A DNA stretch of 64,000 nt, from assembly GCA_002077045.2 (NCBI GenBank), contig KZ111171.1:303765-367764 (forward strand). Direction: 5' to 3'. Shown here piece by piece: positions 9,249 to 20,148 of the stretch. The stretch is from Rachicladosporium sp. CCFEE 5018 (lineage: Eukaryota > Ascomycota > Dothideomycetes > Cladosporiales > Cladosporiaceae). Below the pieces are notes generated by a model. The model did no database searches, was not told where the DNA came from, and saw only the letters and a program-made list of their open reading frames with translations. The position numbers and the translations under genes were made by a program. Every line of letters begins with the position of its first letter. Positions within the stretch are counted from its first letter, which is position 1.

Positions 9249-10877
9249 TCAATCGCTGTCTTCGTCGGAGTCCATGAGCTCGTCCTCGCTGTCGTCCGAG
9301 TCGCTTTCCATCGGCGCGGTGCCATTACCATTGACTTTAGCTGCCGCACCTTTTCCTGCTTGGCGTACCATGCGGTCATGCTCGCGCTGCAACAACATCT
9401 TTCGCTCAATCTGTAGCTTCTCCATCTTGTCAAAGCTGGTCTGCTGAACCCTACGCAATGCATCAAGTTGCGCCTTGAGTTCGATGACTTGCTGTTGCGC
9501 CATGGCATCCCGCGACCCGGTCTCAGTCTGCTCGAGGGCCATGAAGTCTTCGTCATGGTCGACTGAATGACCGTTGGTTGCTGGAGTCGCTCCTCCAGTC
9601 CACGAGGCGAGCTCACCAAGTCCTTCGTCAAGTACGCCAGCGGGAAAGCAAGGTGCAGAGAGCGATTGTTGGAAGAGCGACTGACTCGCCTCGAGACCAG
9701 AAATTGGTTCTTGCAGCCTGACAATGAGTGCGTAGTTGCCTGGAACAGCACCATGATCAGAGTCCGCCCCCTGAAAGGCTCCAAATCTTGGTTTCGTGAC
9801 CGCCTCAAGTCTGCTACTGCTGCGTTTCTTGGCATCGAAGCCAGGAATCGGCAAAATGCTAAGATCATTTACAGGCCCAGGAAGAGGCCCTTGTGTGAGT
9901 ACAGACTGCATCTGACCAGTGACAACGTCCCAAGATAAAATTGCGCCAGATTCGTGGCCAGACAGCAGCGTCATCCCATCGAACGACAGCGTCAGACTAC
10001 ACGTAGCACCGATGGTCTTGTCTGAGGGTTCCCATAGTTTTGACTTTGGCTGCAGGGGTGCTTGCGTCTCTCTGTTGTCGTGAAGGGCATCGATCGATGC
10101 GGTGCCAGGTGCATACAAATCAATCCGCTGAACACTACCATTCTCGTAGCCGAAGAAAAGAGCCCTGTCATCGGCATTTACAGTCATGGTCGTTGGTACA
10201 TGCGGTAAGAGGTATGTCCGCAGGGTGGTGCAAGTTTGATAGTCCCAAATCAGGCAGGTCTTGTCCTCAGCGGCCGTGAAGACAATGTTCTGCAAGCTCT
10301 CGCTGTGCCCGATAGCCATTGCGCGAATACCTGAGCGATGAGCTGAGAAGCTGTGGACTGGAGCCAACGCTTGGGTGCTTGCGTTGGCAAACGAAAGCAG
10401 AGCCGGTATCGACCAGACATGGCATGTCGAGTCCAGTGAAGACGACACCAAGAAATTCGAAGCTGCATCTACGACAAGCCCAGTCACAGCTTGTAGATGT
10501 GATTGCGCAGTCGTAACCTGTCGGCCAGACGCAATCTCCCAGAGGAATAGCCTGCCCTCAGCTGTGCCTAATATGAGCACAGCATCGTCGCAGGCGAGTG
10601 CCAAGCAGGTAATTCGTTCGGTGAAAGGTACAGTAGCTTCTTGATTACCACGTTTCCGGCTGTAGACGTGGACTACAGCTTTGTCGGCTTGCGCAGCGTA
10701 GACATGAGAATCGCTAATGGCGAGACAATTCGGCGTAGTGGCGCTTTTCTTGAAGCTTGATCGCGGTGCGACAAGTGGCAGATGTTCGTACAAGAAGATC
10801 GAGGCATCTTTGGCGATGCTGGTACTGACCTTCTTCGTCGACGCGCCTATGGCGGCGATGAAGTGCTCGGTCAACAT
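9249..10877 (-). CDS. IPI3: pre-rRNA-processing protein Ipi3 (WD40)
   Basis: This is one exon of 542 residues from the ATG at 10877. It starts MLTEHFIAAIG and carries WD40 repeats through about residue 330 (for example GRLFLWEIASG, STCHVWSIP, KTCLIWDYQTC, GAILSWDVVTGQ). A coiled coil near residues 460-510 (QQQVIELKAQLDALRR) and a strongly acidic tail (DSDDSEDELMDSDEDSD) follow. This order matches Ipi3 (WDR18 in animals), a subunit of the Rix1-Ipi1-Ipi3 complex that acts on pre-60S particles in the nucleus for ITS2 processing. Length is close to the fungal norm. It diverges from the GDSL hydrolase, with 523 bp between the starts. Confidence 0.88.
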   Translation of the reverse strand: MLTEHFIAAIGASTKKVSTSIAKDASIFLYEHLPLVAPRSSFKKSATTPNCLAISDSHVYAAQADKAVVHVYSRKRGNQEATVPFTERITCLALACDDAVLILGTAEGRLFLWEIASGRQVTTAQSHLQAVTGLVVDAASNFLVSSSLDSTCHVWSIPALLSFANASTQALAPVHSFSAHRSGIRAMAIGHSESLQNIVFTAAEDKTCLIWDYQTCTTLRTYLLPHVPTTMTVNADDRALFFGYENGSVQRIDLYAPGTASIDALHDNRETQAPLQPKSKLWEPSDKTIGATCSLTLSFDGMTLLSGHESGAILSWDVVTGQMQSVLTQGPLPGPVNDLSILPIPGFDAKKRSSSRLEAVTKPRFGAFQGADSDHGAVPGNYALIVRLQEPISGLEASQSLFQQSLSAPCFPAGVLDEGLGELASWTGGATPATNGHSVDHDEDFMALEQTETGSRDAMAQQQVIELKAQLDALRRVQQTSFDKMEKLQIERKMLLQREHDRMVRQAGKGAAAKVNGNGTAPMESDSDDSEDELMDSDEDSD

Positions 10878-11400
10878 CCTCAAATTCTCACATCAGTCCG
10901 GATGTCTACTAAACCTGTGACGATCTCACATGTTGGCCTGTATTTTTTACTGTCAGACAAGCTTTTGCTAGCGCCGAGTCAGGCTAGTCAGGTACGAGCC
11001 GCATTCTGGTTTCTCCACAACCTCACATCTTTTGGGCACTGTTGACTTTTTTCTGGTGATCTCCGTCAATATCATCATGGTACGAAGGCCTGCGAAACAG
11101 CTCGATGAAATTCTTCCGAGTGTCTGCTCCTTCTTTGGAACGCTATAACGACTTTGACACATACAATGGCTTCGTTGCAAGTGTCAAAGATGACGCTACA
11201 TCGCTCTACCGGATCTACTTTCTACTTTAGCCGCCGCAAGTTCGGCTACTGGAGTACTTTCGACGACTTTGACATGTTTCCCTGGACCCCACACGCAGGT
11301 CAGAAGCCGATGGTGATGAAGCCGCAGAGTTCGATCAAGGTCTAAGTATTGCTTCATGTCCTTTCACTGATTCTCGTTGCACCTCTCCAATTTCGGCACC
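10878..11400. other. divergent promoter region between IPI3 and the GDSL hydrolase
   Basis: This 523-bp region separates two divergent starts. No gene is supported. A related run containing CTTTGACA occurs near 11152 and 11267, which I could not tie to a known site. Confidence 0.5.
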
Positions 11401-12792
11401 ATGTCCGGCGTCATGTTCACCAAAGCACTTGCCTTTGCGGCACTGGTCGTACCATCATTAGCAGCACCACCATCGTATGGCGGTTCCTCGATCACGCCGA
11501 AGCCTCAGAATGGCCACTGGGTTGATACGTGGACCACGATGCCACAGCTGACGGAGTATGCGAATCTGCCTCCACCGCCATTTGTATGATACCTCGACTT
11601 CGAATACGGCGATATCCGCTGACAGAGACAGAACCAATCTGGACTCGTCTTCCCGAACTCTACAATCCGCCAGACGTTGCACATGTCAATTGGTGCCTCG
11701 CAAATTCGAGTCCGCATTTCGAACGCCTTCGGCGCAGTAGAGCTTCCGATCACCAAGGCCACAATCGCATACCCATTGGCAGGAAGCGGCTACAACAAGA
11801 CTGGCTCACCATTGATCGATACGACTTCACTGCAGACTCTTACCTTCTCCGGCAACAACTCAATTGTCATCCCAAACGGCGCTCTCGCAGTCTCGGATCC
11901 TCTCAATTTTCCCATCGCCCCGCAATCTATCATCTCCATCACGATTTACCTCGCCTCCGGACAAGCCACAAACTACGTCTCATCCCACCCCGGCAGTCGC
12001 ACCAGCTCCTGGATTTCTTTCGGCGACGCCACCTCAGCCCGAAACCTCACGGATCCCAGCACAGTAGCCTCCTTCCACTGGTTCTTCCTCAGCGCCATCG
12101 AAGCCTGGTTTCCACCGCAGACGGGCGCCTTCGCCATAGTGGGCGACTCGATAACCGACGGTCGCGGTAGCTACAATAATGCTAACGGCCGCTGGCCAGA
12201 TCTCGTCCTAGCTCGCATGCAGCAGTATGGCCCCACAAAGAACATTGCCGTCGTGAACCAAGCAGCCGGCGGAAACAGAGTTCTCTATGACGGCAACGGG
12301 CCCAACGCACTCGGCCGCATCGACCGCGACGTCCTCGCTCAGTCTGGCGTGAAGTACGCAATGGTCTTCGAAGGCGTGAACGACATTGGCACAGCACCAA
12401 GCGACACTTACAATCAAACCATAACCGGCGACCGCCTCATTCAAGCTTTCGAACAGATGATCACGCGAGTCCACACTGCCGGTATTCCCTTCTTCGGCGC
12501 AACGATCACGCCATTCGGTTGCTACAATTCCTCCGTCCAGTCTTACAGCACGCCAGAGCGAGAAGTCACGAGGTTGAGAGTCAATGACTGGATCCGGAAT
12601 AGTGGCGCTTTCGATGCTGTGCTGGATTTCGATAAATCGTTGCGGGATCCGAAGAATGCGACGCAGTTGAATCCGGCGTATGATTCGGGGGATTGTTTGC
12701 ATCCCAACCCGGTTGGGTATCAGCATTTGGCGAACGAGTTTCCGTTGGGGGTGTTTGCAAAGTTCAGGGACGGCGTGAGCAGCTTCAATTGA
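11401..12792 (+). CDS. secreted SGNH/GDSL hydrolase (two exons)
   Basis: Exons are 11401-11583 and 11632-12792, joined over a 48-nt intron that restores FNQSGLVFPNSTIRQTLHMS. The product is 447 residues. A signal peptide is present (MSGVMFTKALAFAALVVPSLA). The SGNH blocks are clear: block I FAIVGDSITDGRGS (nucleophile Ser), a Gly in AAGGNRVL, block III GVNDIG with its Asn, and block V DCLHPNPVGY with the catalytic Asp-x-x-His. The long beta-rich N-terminal half (about residues 60-200) is usual in this fungal group of extracellular esterases. The likely reaction is ester hydrolysis of acylated polysaccharide or lipid outside the cell; the substrate is not predictable. The last 192 coding bases are repeated after an assembly gap (see the repeats). 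Confidence 0.88.
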
Positions 12793-13117
12793 GATGCTGT
12801 GAGATTAAGCAACAAGTATACAAATGCACATAGTGAACGAATTTGATGGCAGATCACTTCCACTACGCAGTCTTGCCAGTCGTGCCGTAGCGCGCAGCGT
12901 TTACATATTTAGTCTTGCATGCTATGTATCTCACCTACGGTCTGCGACGTAGGCATGCTGTCCTGCACCAGTGTAGGGAACATGCTCAGCGATCGAGGGC
13001 ATCGTTCGAGCATCAAATCGGCCTCGCATGGACTGTGCAAGCGGTGCTGTGACCAGCCACGCACACATAATCAGCCTGCCAGCCTGTCAGCCCCCAATCA
13101 GCTCCAGCGCTTCGATT
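12601..13117. repeat. left copy of a 517-bp exact duplication flanking the gap
   Basis: The 517 bases here, which include the last 64 codons of the hydrolase and its 3' flank, recur at 13218-13734 with no difference that I could find. The copy ends exactly at the first N. Confidence 0.95.
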
Positions 13118-13217
13118 NNNNNNNNNNNNNNNNNNNNNNNNNNNNNNNNNNNNNNNNNNNNNNNNNNNNNNNNNNNNNNNNNNNNNNNNNNNNNNNNNNN
13201 NNNNNNNNNNNNNNNNN
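13118..13217. other. assembly gap of 100 N
   Basis: There are exactly 100 N between two identical 517-bp ends, the usual placeholder for a gap of unknown length in a scaffold. Confidence 0.99.
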
Positions 13218-13734
13218 AGTGGCGCTTTCGATGCTGTGCTGGATTTCGATAAATCGTTGCGGGATCCGAAGAATGCGACGCAGTTGAATCCGGCGTATGA
13301 TTCGGGGGATTGTTTGCATCCCAACCCGGTTGGGTATCAGCATTTGGCGAACGAGTTTCCGTTGGGGGTGTTTGCAAAGTTCAGGGACGGCGTGAGCAGC
13401 TTCAATTGAGATGCTGTGAGATTAAGCAACAAGTATACAAATGCACATAGTGAACGAATTTGATGGCAGATCACTTCCACTACGCAGTCTTGCCAGTCGT
13501 GCCGTAGCGCGCAGCGTTTACATATTTAGTCTTGCATGCTATGTATCTCACCTACGGTCTGCGACGTAGGCATGCTGTCCTGCACCAGTGTAGGGAACAT
13601 GCTCAGCGATCGAGGGCATCGTTCGAGCATCAAATCGGCCTCGCATGGACTGTGCAAGCGGTGCTGTGACCAGCCACGCACACATAATCAGCCTGCCAGC
13701 CTGTCAGCCCCCAATCAGCTCCAGCGCTTCGATT
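13218..13734. repeat. right copy of the 517-bp duplication (not a second gene)
   Basis: This copy starts exactly after the last N. It includes the C-terminal part of the hydrolase frame to a stop at 13407-13409 (the DCLHPNP block) but no start or catalytic Ser. It should not be annotated as a truncated paralogue: the most likely cause is two contigs with overlapping ends that were scaffolded without merging. Confidence 0.92.
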
Positions 13735-14129
13735 TCATCATCGACAGCCAATTCGATCAGAAAACAAATATGTTTGACTTCGTGGCCTCCGCAACTTGTG
13801 CAGGAGAGCTCAGGTAAATCCCTTTAAGCATCGTCATGCGAATGACATGGCGAACAAAAGCATGAAACTGGTACTTGCCATTTCGAAGGCATTCCGCCTG
13901 ACTCCACATGTGGCCAGCTTCCCGGCGCATCTCTTTTGGTGCACTGCTCGCTGCCACCATTCTGGCAGCTTCCAGCGACTGCAAAAGTGCCGGAGGCCAG
14001 AGACGATCGCAGGTCACGCTTTGGTGTCAGTGCGCGACGATTCTCACCCAGCCACCTGTAGGGCTACGGTAGCGCTCGCGCTCCATCTACATTCCCCAGA
14101 GGGCAGTCCACGGTCGTAGTGGATCCTCC
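13735..14129. other. intergenic, no gene seen
   Basis: Convergent space between the hydrolase copy and the 3' end of RRP40. Short open frames only. Confidence 0.5.
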
Positions 14130-14855
14130 TCAGCTCATGTCCTTGATCGCTCGCTTGACAGCCTTCTCTTGCTCCTCCAGCGCCCATGCGCCACGATCGC
14201 AGTCTTGCACCAATCTCCCAATACCGACAGTGATCCCAACACTCCCGCTGTCAACCCAGACAACCCCATTCCTCCCTACCGCAACCTCGAACTTCACTTT
14301 CTCTCCCACACCCTCCAGCAGCATGACGCCGCCCTTCTTCCTTCCCAGCATCAATCTCCTTGCAAACCCAGGCGACACCTCGAACGTCATTCCGCCTTTC
14401 AGCGGGCCCATGCCCTCGCCTTTCCCAGTCGCAGAGTTCAAGCACTCGATCTCTACATCCTCGCCCTTGCCAGCCTTGCACACGCGAGCGTAGACCAGAT
14501 CTCCACTCTTCAGCTGCGGTCTCGTCTTTTTACTCGCGCCCTCGAAACTCAGTTGTCCCAGCAGCGCAAACGGCGTATGCGGCGTCAATGTGCAGCTGTA
14601 ACTATCTGTCGAGCTGTGGTGGATTTGAGCGATTACAAGATCATTGACGGAAGGCGCGTAGCGGCCTATGAGGTCCTCTAGCCAGAGTGCGGATTTCTTG
14701 GGGTCGGTAGAGAGTGTGCCGAGGGTTGTAGTGGTGATTGTTTGGGGTGGGGTGTGGCGGAGGCCGGGACCGAGGGTCAGAGTGCCTGATTTGTTGGGGC
14801 GGGGGAGGAGGGAGGCGGATATTGGGGTGCCGGGGAGGAGGATGGGGGTGGACAT
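14130..14855 (-). CDS. RRP40: exosome complex subunit Rrp40
   Basis: This is one exon of 241 residues, the usual size for Rrp40 (EXOSC3). The order is an N-terminal beta domain (PGLRHTPP), an S1-like RNA-binding domain at about residues 65-150 (GRYAPSVNDLVIAQI ... GDLVYARVCKAGKG), then the KH domain with the family-specific GxNG motif (VGRNGVVWVDSG). Rrp40 is one of three S1/KH cap proteins of the nuclear and cytoplasmic RNA exosome, which threads RNA toward Rrp44 for 3'-5' decay and rRNA trimming. It diverges from the NCS1 permease with about 1 kb between the starts. Confidence 0.92.
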   Translation of the reverse strand: MSTPILLPGTPISASLLPRPNKSGTLTLGPGLRHTPPQTITTTTLGTLSTDPKKSALWLEDLIGRYAPSVNDLVIAQIHHSSTDSYSCTLTPHTPFALLGQLSFEGASKKTRPQLKSGDLVYARVCKAGKGEDVEIECLNSATGKGEGMGPLKGGMTFEVSPGFARRLMLGRKKGGVMLLEGVGEKVKFEVAVGRNGVVWVDSGSVGITVGIGRLVQDCDRGAWALEEQEKAVKRAIKDMS

Positions 14856-15850
14856 CGTAGATGTAAGGACTGAGTGAGGCGCATACGTGAGTGGAATGGC
14901 TCAATCTTAAGATGAAGTCGAAGTGGAGGTCTTGGCACGCTTGTTCGCAATAGAGCGTATCTCGCGGTGACACTTCGCCCTTATTCCTCTCCACCAACCT
15001 CACCTCAGGCCTCACGGCCAAGGAGGACTACGATCAAAAGTATGCCACGCATGAACTCTCTCGAGACAGCTGTCTGAGTGCTCGTGGATGCTGCAGCTTG
15101 AAAGTCTCCGTAATTCCCAGGACATGGGTCCTCAGCATCGAGCCGCCCAATTCCTACTTCGTGCGGCCAGAAGCGTGTCGGAATACGGCACCCATCGCAA
15201 CCGCATGGAGCCTCATCCAGGCAACGGACGGTCGTTTGCGTGTCGGCAGTCTTGACCTCAACATGCATGCTGCCGGGCTCCGTGCAACCACGACAGGAAT
15301 TAATAAGCTTCGTCCCACGCCGCGAGCTGCGGGATGCGCCACCGAAAGATAAGACACTTTGTGCACGCGACAGCAGCCACTGAAAAGCTCTGGCTGCTGA
15401 GACTGACGGGCGTCTTCATGTCATCGCTGGTAAGATCCTGGAGGAGATCTTCGGTATGCAGTACGCTTCAATTGCAGGTGGCAGCATCACTGTAGTGACA
15501 CAATTGGCCACACGATGTCTCGTAGGCAGTCAATGCCATGTGGTGTCAAGTCAATCAGGTAGGGCTTATCTCTCGATCACTCCACTCGTTTTCCCCATCT
15601 CCCCAATACCCTTGGCCTAGAAGAAGCCTAGATCTCTTCATTGGCGAGACGCTTCGCGTATCCTTGCTGCTATAGGCGATCTGCTCTACCACCTAGGGCT
15701 GATCCCAGGTGCGACCCTGCAGCGATTACTTTTTGCGCACACACCTTATCTACATGCACGCGATAAGGCGTAGCTATAAGCACCCGGCTACCGACCACAA
15801 GTCGCCTCTTTGCCGACCTCATCTTCGTCTACACGGTTAAGGAAGTCAAC
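14856..15850. other. 995-bp divergent intergenic region
   Basis: It lies between RRP40 (-) and the permease (+), and likely holds both promoters. An inverted pair (ctaggc/gcctag) sits near 15620-15632. No gene or tRNA was recognised. Confidence 0.5.
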
Positions 15851-18132
15851 ATGGCTTCCCAGGACACCAAGCCGTTCTCGACCGATAAGGTCTCACCGGC
15901 TTCCTCCAACATCGAACCTGCCGAGACGGGCCATGTTTCGAACACTCGTTCCAGATACCGCTTCAACCTTGCTGTACGACAAGAGGAGTCTTCCTTCGCA
16001 GCGACCAAGAATGCTTCCAATGCCGACTTCGACCCCATTCCGCCTTCAAAGCGGACATGGAACTGGGGTGCTTATGTGGCATACTGGATGGCTGATGCGT
16101 GGGCCGTGAGCAACTGGGAGGTGGCATCCAGTATGATTGCTGTTGGTCTGAGCTGGAAGATGGCGATCGGAGCCTGTGTCTTGGGCAACACCATCATGGG
16201 CCTGGTCATCACCATCAACGGCAGAATGGGCGCGACGGTATGTCCCGAACGTAATCGAGGGCGCGAACAAGTGCAATACTTACGAGAGATAGCTCCACAC
16301 TCCATTTTCAGTCCTGGCACGCATGCCATTCGGCTACTACTTCAGCTACTTCGTCGTTCTGTCTCGTTGTGTGCTAGCTATCGTGTGGTTGGGGTAAGCC
16401 AAGACTGCCCAGCGATGTCCTGAAGTGGCCACTGACGATCGCAGTGTACAAACGACCACCGGCGGCCAATGCATGGAAGTCCTCCTCACGTGCATCTGGC
16501 CCAGCTTCGCAAACATTCACAACTCCATCCCAGACGGCGAGGGCATCACGACGGGTGGAATGATCGCTTTCCTGTTGTACTTCCTGCTGCAGATCCCCTT
16601 CCTCTGCATTCCTTACACGAAGGTAAGACTGCCATAATCTCTATCCACACTACTGTCTCTGTGGCTAACAATTGTCAGGTCCAATACTTCTTCGCCTTCA
16701 AGTCGGTCATTGCACCCATTGTGTTCCTAGCTGTCTTCGGCGACACGCTGCGTCGGGCTGGTGGGACCATTGCTGGAAGCTCTGTCGTTACGGGTACCAG
16801 TGGACCGAAGGCATTCGGTTCGGCTCTCACCTGGGCTTTCTTCGCCAGTGAGTATTCGTGCTGCCCGATGCTGCTACGAAATGCATACTGATTTGTGTCC
16901 CCTTCGCAGACCTCAACGGAGTGCTAGGAAATTACGCAACGCTTGGATTGAACATCGCGTAAGTGGATGGTGAGGCTAGATCTGACGAACAATGACTGAC
17001 AAGAACACCAGCGATTTCTCGCGTTACGCCAACAAGCCCAGCGCACAGAACGTCCAAGCGATTGTCATCCCCATCATCTTCAGTCAGTCGCTCTGGGGTT
17101 CCTCTCCACAGATATCCCTCCGCTAACATCACCATACAGCCATCGTCGGTCTCCTCGGTATCTTCACTGCAGCTGCCGCAGAATCTGCTTACGGCACCAT
17201 CGAATGGAACCCCATTACTATCATCGGCTACTGGGAGAAGTCTGGCACGCACGGTGGTCGTGCAGCCGCAGCCTTCGCCGCAATCGGTCTCATTATCGTC
17301 ACTCTCGGTATCAACATTTCCGCCAACTCGATCAGTGCTGCGAACGACTTGATGTCGTTTTACCCGAAGTACATCAATATCCGCCGTGGGCAGCTCTTGG
17401 CTGCTTTCATCGGAAGCTGGGCATTTGTACCAGTAAGTCGAAGTTATGATACACCAGATGGAGCATTAATTCTGACACTCAGCCCAGTGGAAAATCCTTG
17501 CCTCCGCCGCCAAATTTCTCGCCTTCCTAGGCGGCTACACCATCTTCCTCGGGCCCATGACCTCAATCCTCATCACCGAGTACATATCTCCCCGTCCCCA
17601 ACACTTTCACAAATTACTCCAAGCTAATCTTCGGTCGCAGCTACTACATCGTCCGCCGCACCAACGTCTCCGTCCCCGACATGTACAACTTCCACGGCAT
17701 GTACCGCTACTCTCCGAAATTCGCCTCCAACTGGCGCGCCGTGGCAGCCTTCTTCATCGGCTGCGTCCCCCCGCTGCCAGGCTTCGTGAACAACATCGTC
17801 GTGGCCGGTAAAGAAACCACCGGCGTCTCAATCGGTGGTCAACATCTGTACGTCTCCCTTCCAATCCTCTCCCTTCTCAACGCTGCATTGCTGGTATAGC
17901 GGTTGCTAAAGCACATCCAAGATTCGCAATCGGCTACATCTACTCCTTCTTCGCCGCCGGCATCTTCTACTGGGGGTTCAACCGCTTCTTCCCGCACTTG
18001 GAGAGCAAGATGGATCACCCCGACACGGGCGAAGACATCATCGCCGCGAACGACGCGAAGAACGTCCATATGCGGCGCGCTAGCTATGCGGAGCACAAGC
18101 CTTCGATCGTGACGAGGGCGTTTGAGGTCTAG
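15851..18132 (+). CDS. NCS1-family nucleobase/allantoin-type permease (ten exons)
   Basis: Exons are 15851-16237, 16293-16393, 16445-16622, 16679-16847, 16910-16958, 17012-17082, 17140-17432, 17488-17579, 17641-17847 and 17922-18132. All phases agree and give 585 residues. The first intron ends at an ATAG 18 nt before a second AG; only the earlier site keeps the family block LHTPFSVLARMPFGYY. NCS1 hallmarks include RTWNWGAYVAYWMADAWAVS in helix 1, the NLNGVLGNYATLGLNIADFSRY-type block in helix 6, and GITINxS-like NISANSISAANDL. The pattern is that of the Fur (uracil/allantoin/uridine/thiamine) branch rather than the Fcy branch. It would import a nucleobase-type solute by proton symport at the plasma membrane; the exact substrate is not predictable. 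Confidence 0.9.
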
Positions 18133-18414
18133 TGTGGCCGGGGAAATGAGGTGCGAGTGAGTAAGGTATGAGAATGTTGAGGTATGATGTGGGGTGAAAA
18201 GAATGGGGGAAATGAGGATGAGATTTGATAATAGTCTTAATCGGACTAGCATGTAGTCGCTATCGAAACATGACGCTTTCTACGGTCTTCTATCTTGCTA
18301 AGCCTCCAATCCCGAGCCGTGAACGCCTGGAAGCTCTCTGGTCCGATCCCGCGCTCTTGTCGCACATCTCTATCCTCGCTACACAAGTACCACTCATCCC
18401 ACTGCTCTTGATAT

Positions 18415-20148
18415 CTACTTCGCGCTCCCATTCATCCCCTGCGCCTTCTCGATCGTCCCCCTCACGCCACCCTTGCCACCCACCTCGCGACACACAAGAC
18501 TAACGCTCAAATCAGCCTGCACATTGACCTGCACCTCCACCTTCCCGCCCTTCTTGACACCCTTGATCCCCGCCTCAGCAAGCACCTTCTTACTCTTGAA
18601 CACCCGTTCCCTGACCTCCTCATCCTCCTCGTCGCTGTCCTCATCACTGTCATCGGCATCCTTGGTCCCATTCGTAGCAGCTTTCTCCGGCTTCGTGACT
18701 TTGATCTCGCGCACGCCCTCAGCTAGGCGGATCAGCACGTCGCCGCCAGCTGGAACGGCGATCTGGGCTGTGCGGCGCGCGGGGACGGGGGTGTCTGCGG
18801 GTACTATGACAGCGAAACTGTCGTTGCCGAGGACGATGCCGATGGGGTGGTGGGTGTGAGGTGTTACTGTTACGACCGCCTCGGTGCTGGACTCGATGTC
18901 CTCTTTCTCGAACTCTGAGATCAAGCTAGCTTGGATCGCTGCGCCTCGCACCGCGAGCTCGGAGGGATTCGTGGCTGTTGCAGAAGTCGAGGGAGCGATG
19001 ATCGTTGTTGTGGAAGGGAAGTGGGATTGCAGGTTTGCAGCAATCTTGGGCGTGTGCGATGTACCGCCTGTGAGGAGGATGGTGTCGATGTCTAGAATAT
19101 CGAGCTCGGCTTTTTGGACCGCAGCTTCGATGAAGCGCGTGAAGGACGCGAAGACTTTGTTTGCCAGCAGCTCGTAGCGGGTTCGTGGGACGGCGAGGGT
19201 GAAGTCCCGACCGTCTATGAGGGACTCGATGGAGAAGGAGGCGTTTTGGCCGATGCTGAGGGCTTTTCGCACGGCTTCGGCTTCGAGGGTGAGTTTTGCT
19301 ACGGATCGGGCGTTTTCTCGCGGGTCGCCCGCGGACTTGTTCTTCTTGAAGAACTCCTTCGCCGCGTATTCGATCAGAACTTTGTCCAGTGTTGAGCCGC
19401 CGAGCTCGTAGTCGTGGGCTGTGGCGAGTGTGGTGTAGATGCCTCCTCTGCTTGCGATTACTGCGATATCACTCCTTATGCCTCCCAAATCTGCAACAAG
19501 CACAATCTTGTCGTGCTTGCTCTCATCCCCCTCTCCACTCTGCAGTAACCTCGCATCATGCGCCAGCAATGCCGCAACAGGCTCATGTATCGTCTGGATG
19601 ATCTCCAACCCGGCCTTCGATGCAGCCTTACTCACAGCGCTCTTCTGCTCCTCTGTGAAGTCGCTCGGCACAGTCAACACCGCGCTCCCGACCTCCCGTC
19701 CCAGATAATCCGTCGCACTCTGGCGTAACCTCTTGATATGCCGCACCGCGACCTCCTCAACAGAGATCTCCGTCTCCTCCTCGCCCTCCCCCTCCTTCAC
19801 CACAAACCCTACGCCATCCTCCCCAAGCTTCTTCGGATGCGCACTCCTATGACAAGCTGTCGGATCCACATTCCCAAACCCCTTTCCCAAGAAGTCCCGG
19901 AAGAAAGCTACGGTGTTCGTCGGGTTCCGCACAATCTGGGCCTTGGCTTGCGTGCCTGTGTATTCCTCGCCGGAGACGTATGAGAGGATCGAAGGGATTT
20001 GACGATCGCCTTCTTCGTTCGCGATGACTTCTGCTTTGCCGTCGGGGCCGGTGTATGCGATGGACGAGTTTGTGTTGCCGAAGGAGAGGCCGATTGTGGT
20101 TTTTGTGGGAGGGGGAGTGGGAGATCCGGGGACTTCGTCGTCGCTCAT
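18415..20148 (-). CDS. SSZ1: ribosome-associated Hsp70 Ssz1
   Basis: Translation from the ATG at 20148 gives 577 residues starting MSDDEVPGSP. The actin-like ATPase fold is complete, but the signature loops differ from canonical Hsp70: GLSFGNTNSSIAYT replaces GIDLGTT, then VLVADLGGIRSDIAVI and ILLTGGTSHTPKI. The substrate-binding part is short and ends in an acidic linker (DDSDEDSDEEDEE) and a basic/Gly tail. This is the pattern of Ssz1, which pairs with zuotin in the ribosome-associated complex that stimulates Ssb on nascent chains. The frame stays open for 93 codons upstream of this ATG, but that part has no ATG and low-complexity content, so I treat it as 5' UTR. It converges with the permease, 282 bp apart. 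Confidence 0.9.
   Translation of the reverse strand: MSDDEVPGSPTPPPTKTTIGLSFGNTNSSIAYTGPDGKAEVIANEEGDRQIPSILSYVSGEEYTGTQAKAQIVRNPTNTVAFFRDFLGKGFGNVDPTACHRSAHPKKLGEDGVGFVVKEGEGEEETEISVEEVAVRHIKRLRQSATDYLGREVGSAVLTVPSDFTEEQKSAVSKAASKAGLEIIQTIHEPVAALLAHDARLLQSGEGDESKHDKIVLVADLGGIRSDIAVIASRGGIYTTLATAHDYELGGSTLDKVLIEYAAKEFFKKNKSAGDPRENARSVAKLTLEAEAVRKALSIGQNASFSIESLIDGRDFTLAVPRTRYELLANKVFASFTRFIEAAVQKAELDILDIDTILLTGGTSHTPKIAANLQSHFPSTTTIIAPSTSATATNPSELAVRGAAIQASLISEFEKEDIESSTEAVVTVTPHTHHPIGIVLGNDSFAVIVPADTPVPARRTAQIAVPAGGDVLIRLAEGVREIKVTKPEKAATNGTKDADDSDEDSDEEDEEVRERVFKSKKVLAEAGIKGVKKGGKVEVQVNVQADLSVSLVCREVGGKGGVRGTIEKAQGMNGSAK

Noticed and set aside
8897..9868. 323-codon minus-strand frame overlapping the 3' part of IPI3
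   Set aside because: It overlaps IPI3 in another frame of the same strand; the translation is Arg/Ser/Thr-rich with no domain, while IPI3 is a clear WD40 protein.
11154..11345. Short plus-strand frame upstream of the GDSL hydrolase
   Set aside because: 63 codons with no support; it lies in the divergent promoter region.
13218..13409. Truncated second copy of the GDSL hydrolase
   Set aside because: It is part of the exact 517-bp duplication with edges at the N gap, so it is best explained as an assembly artefact.
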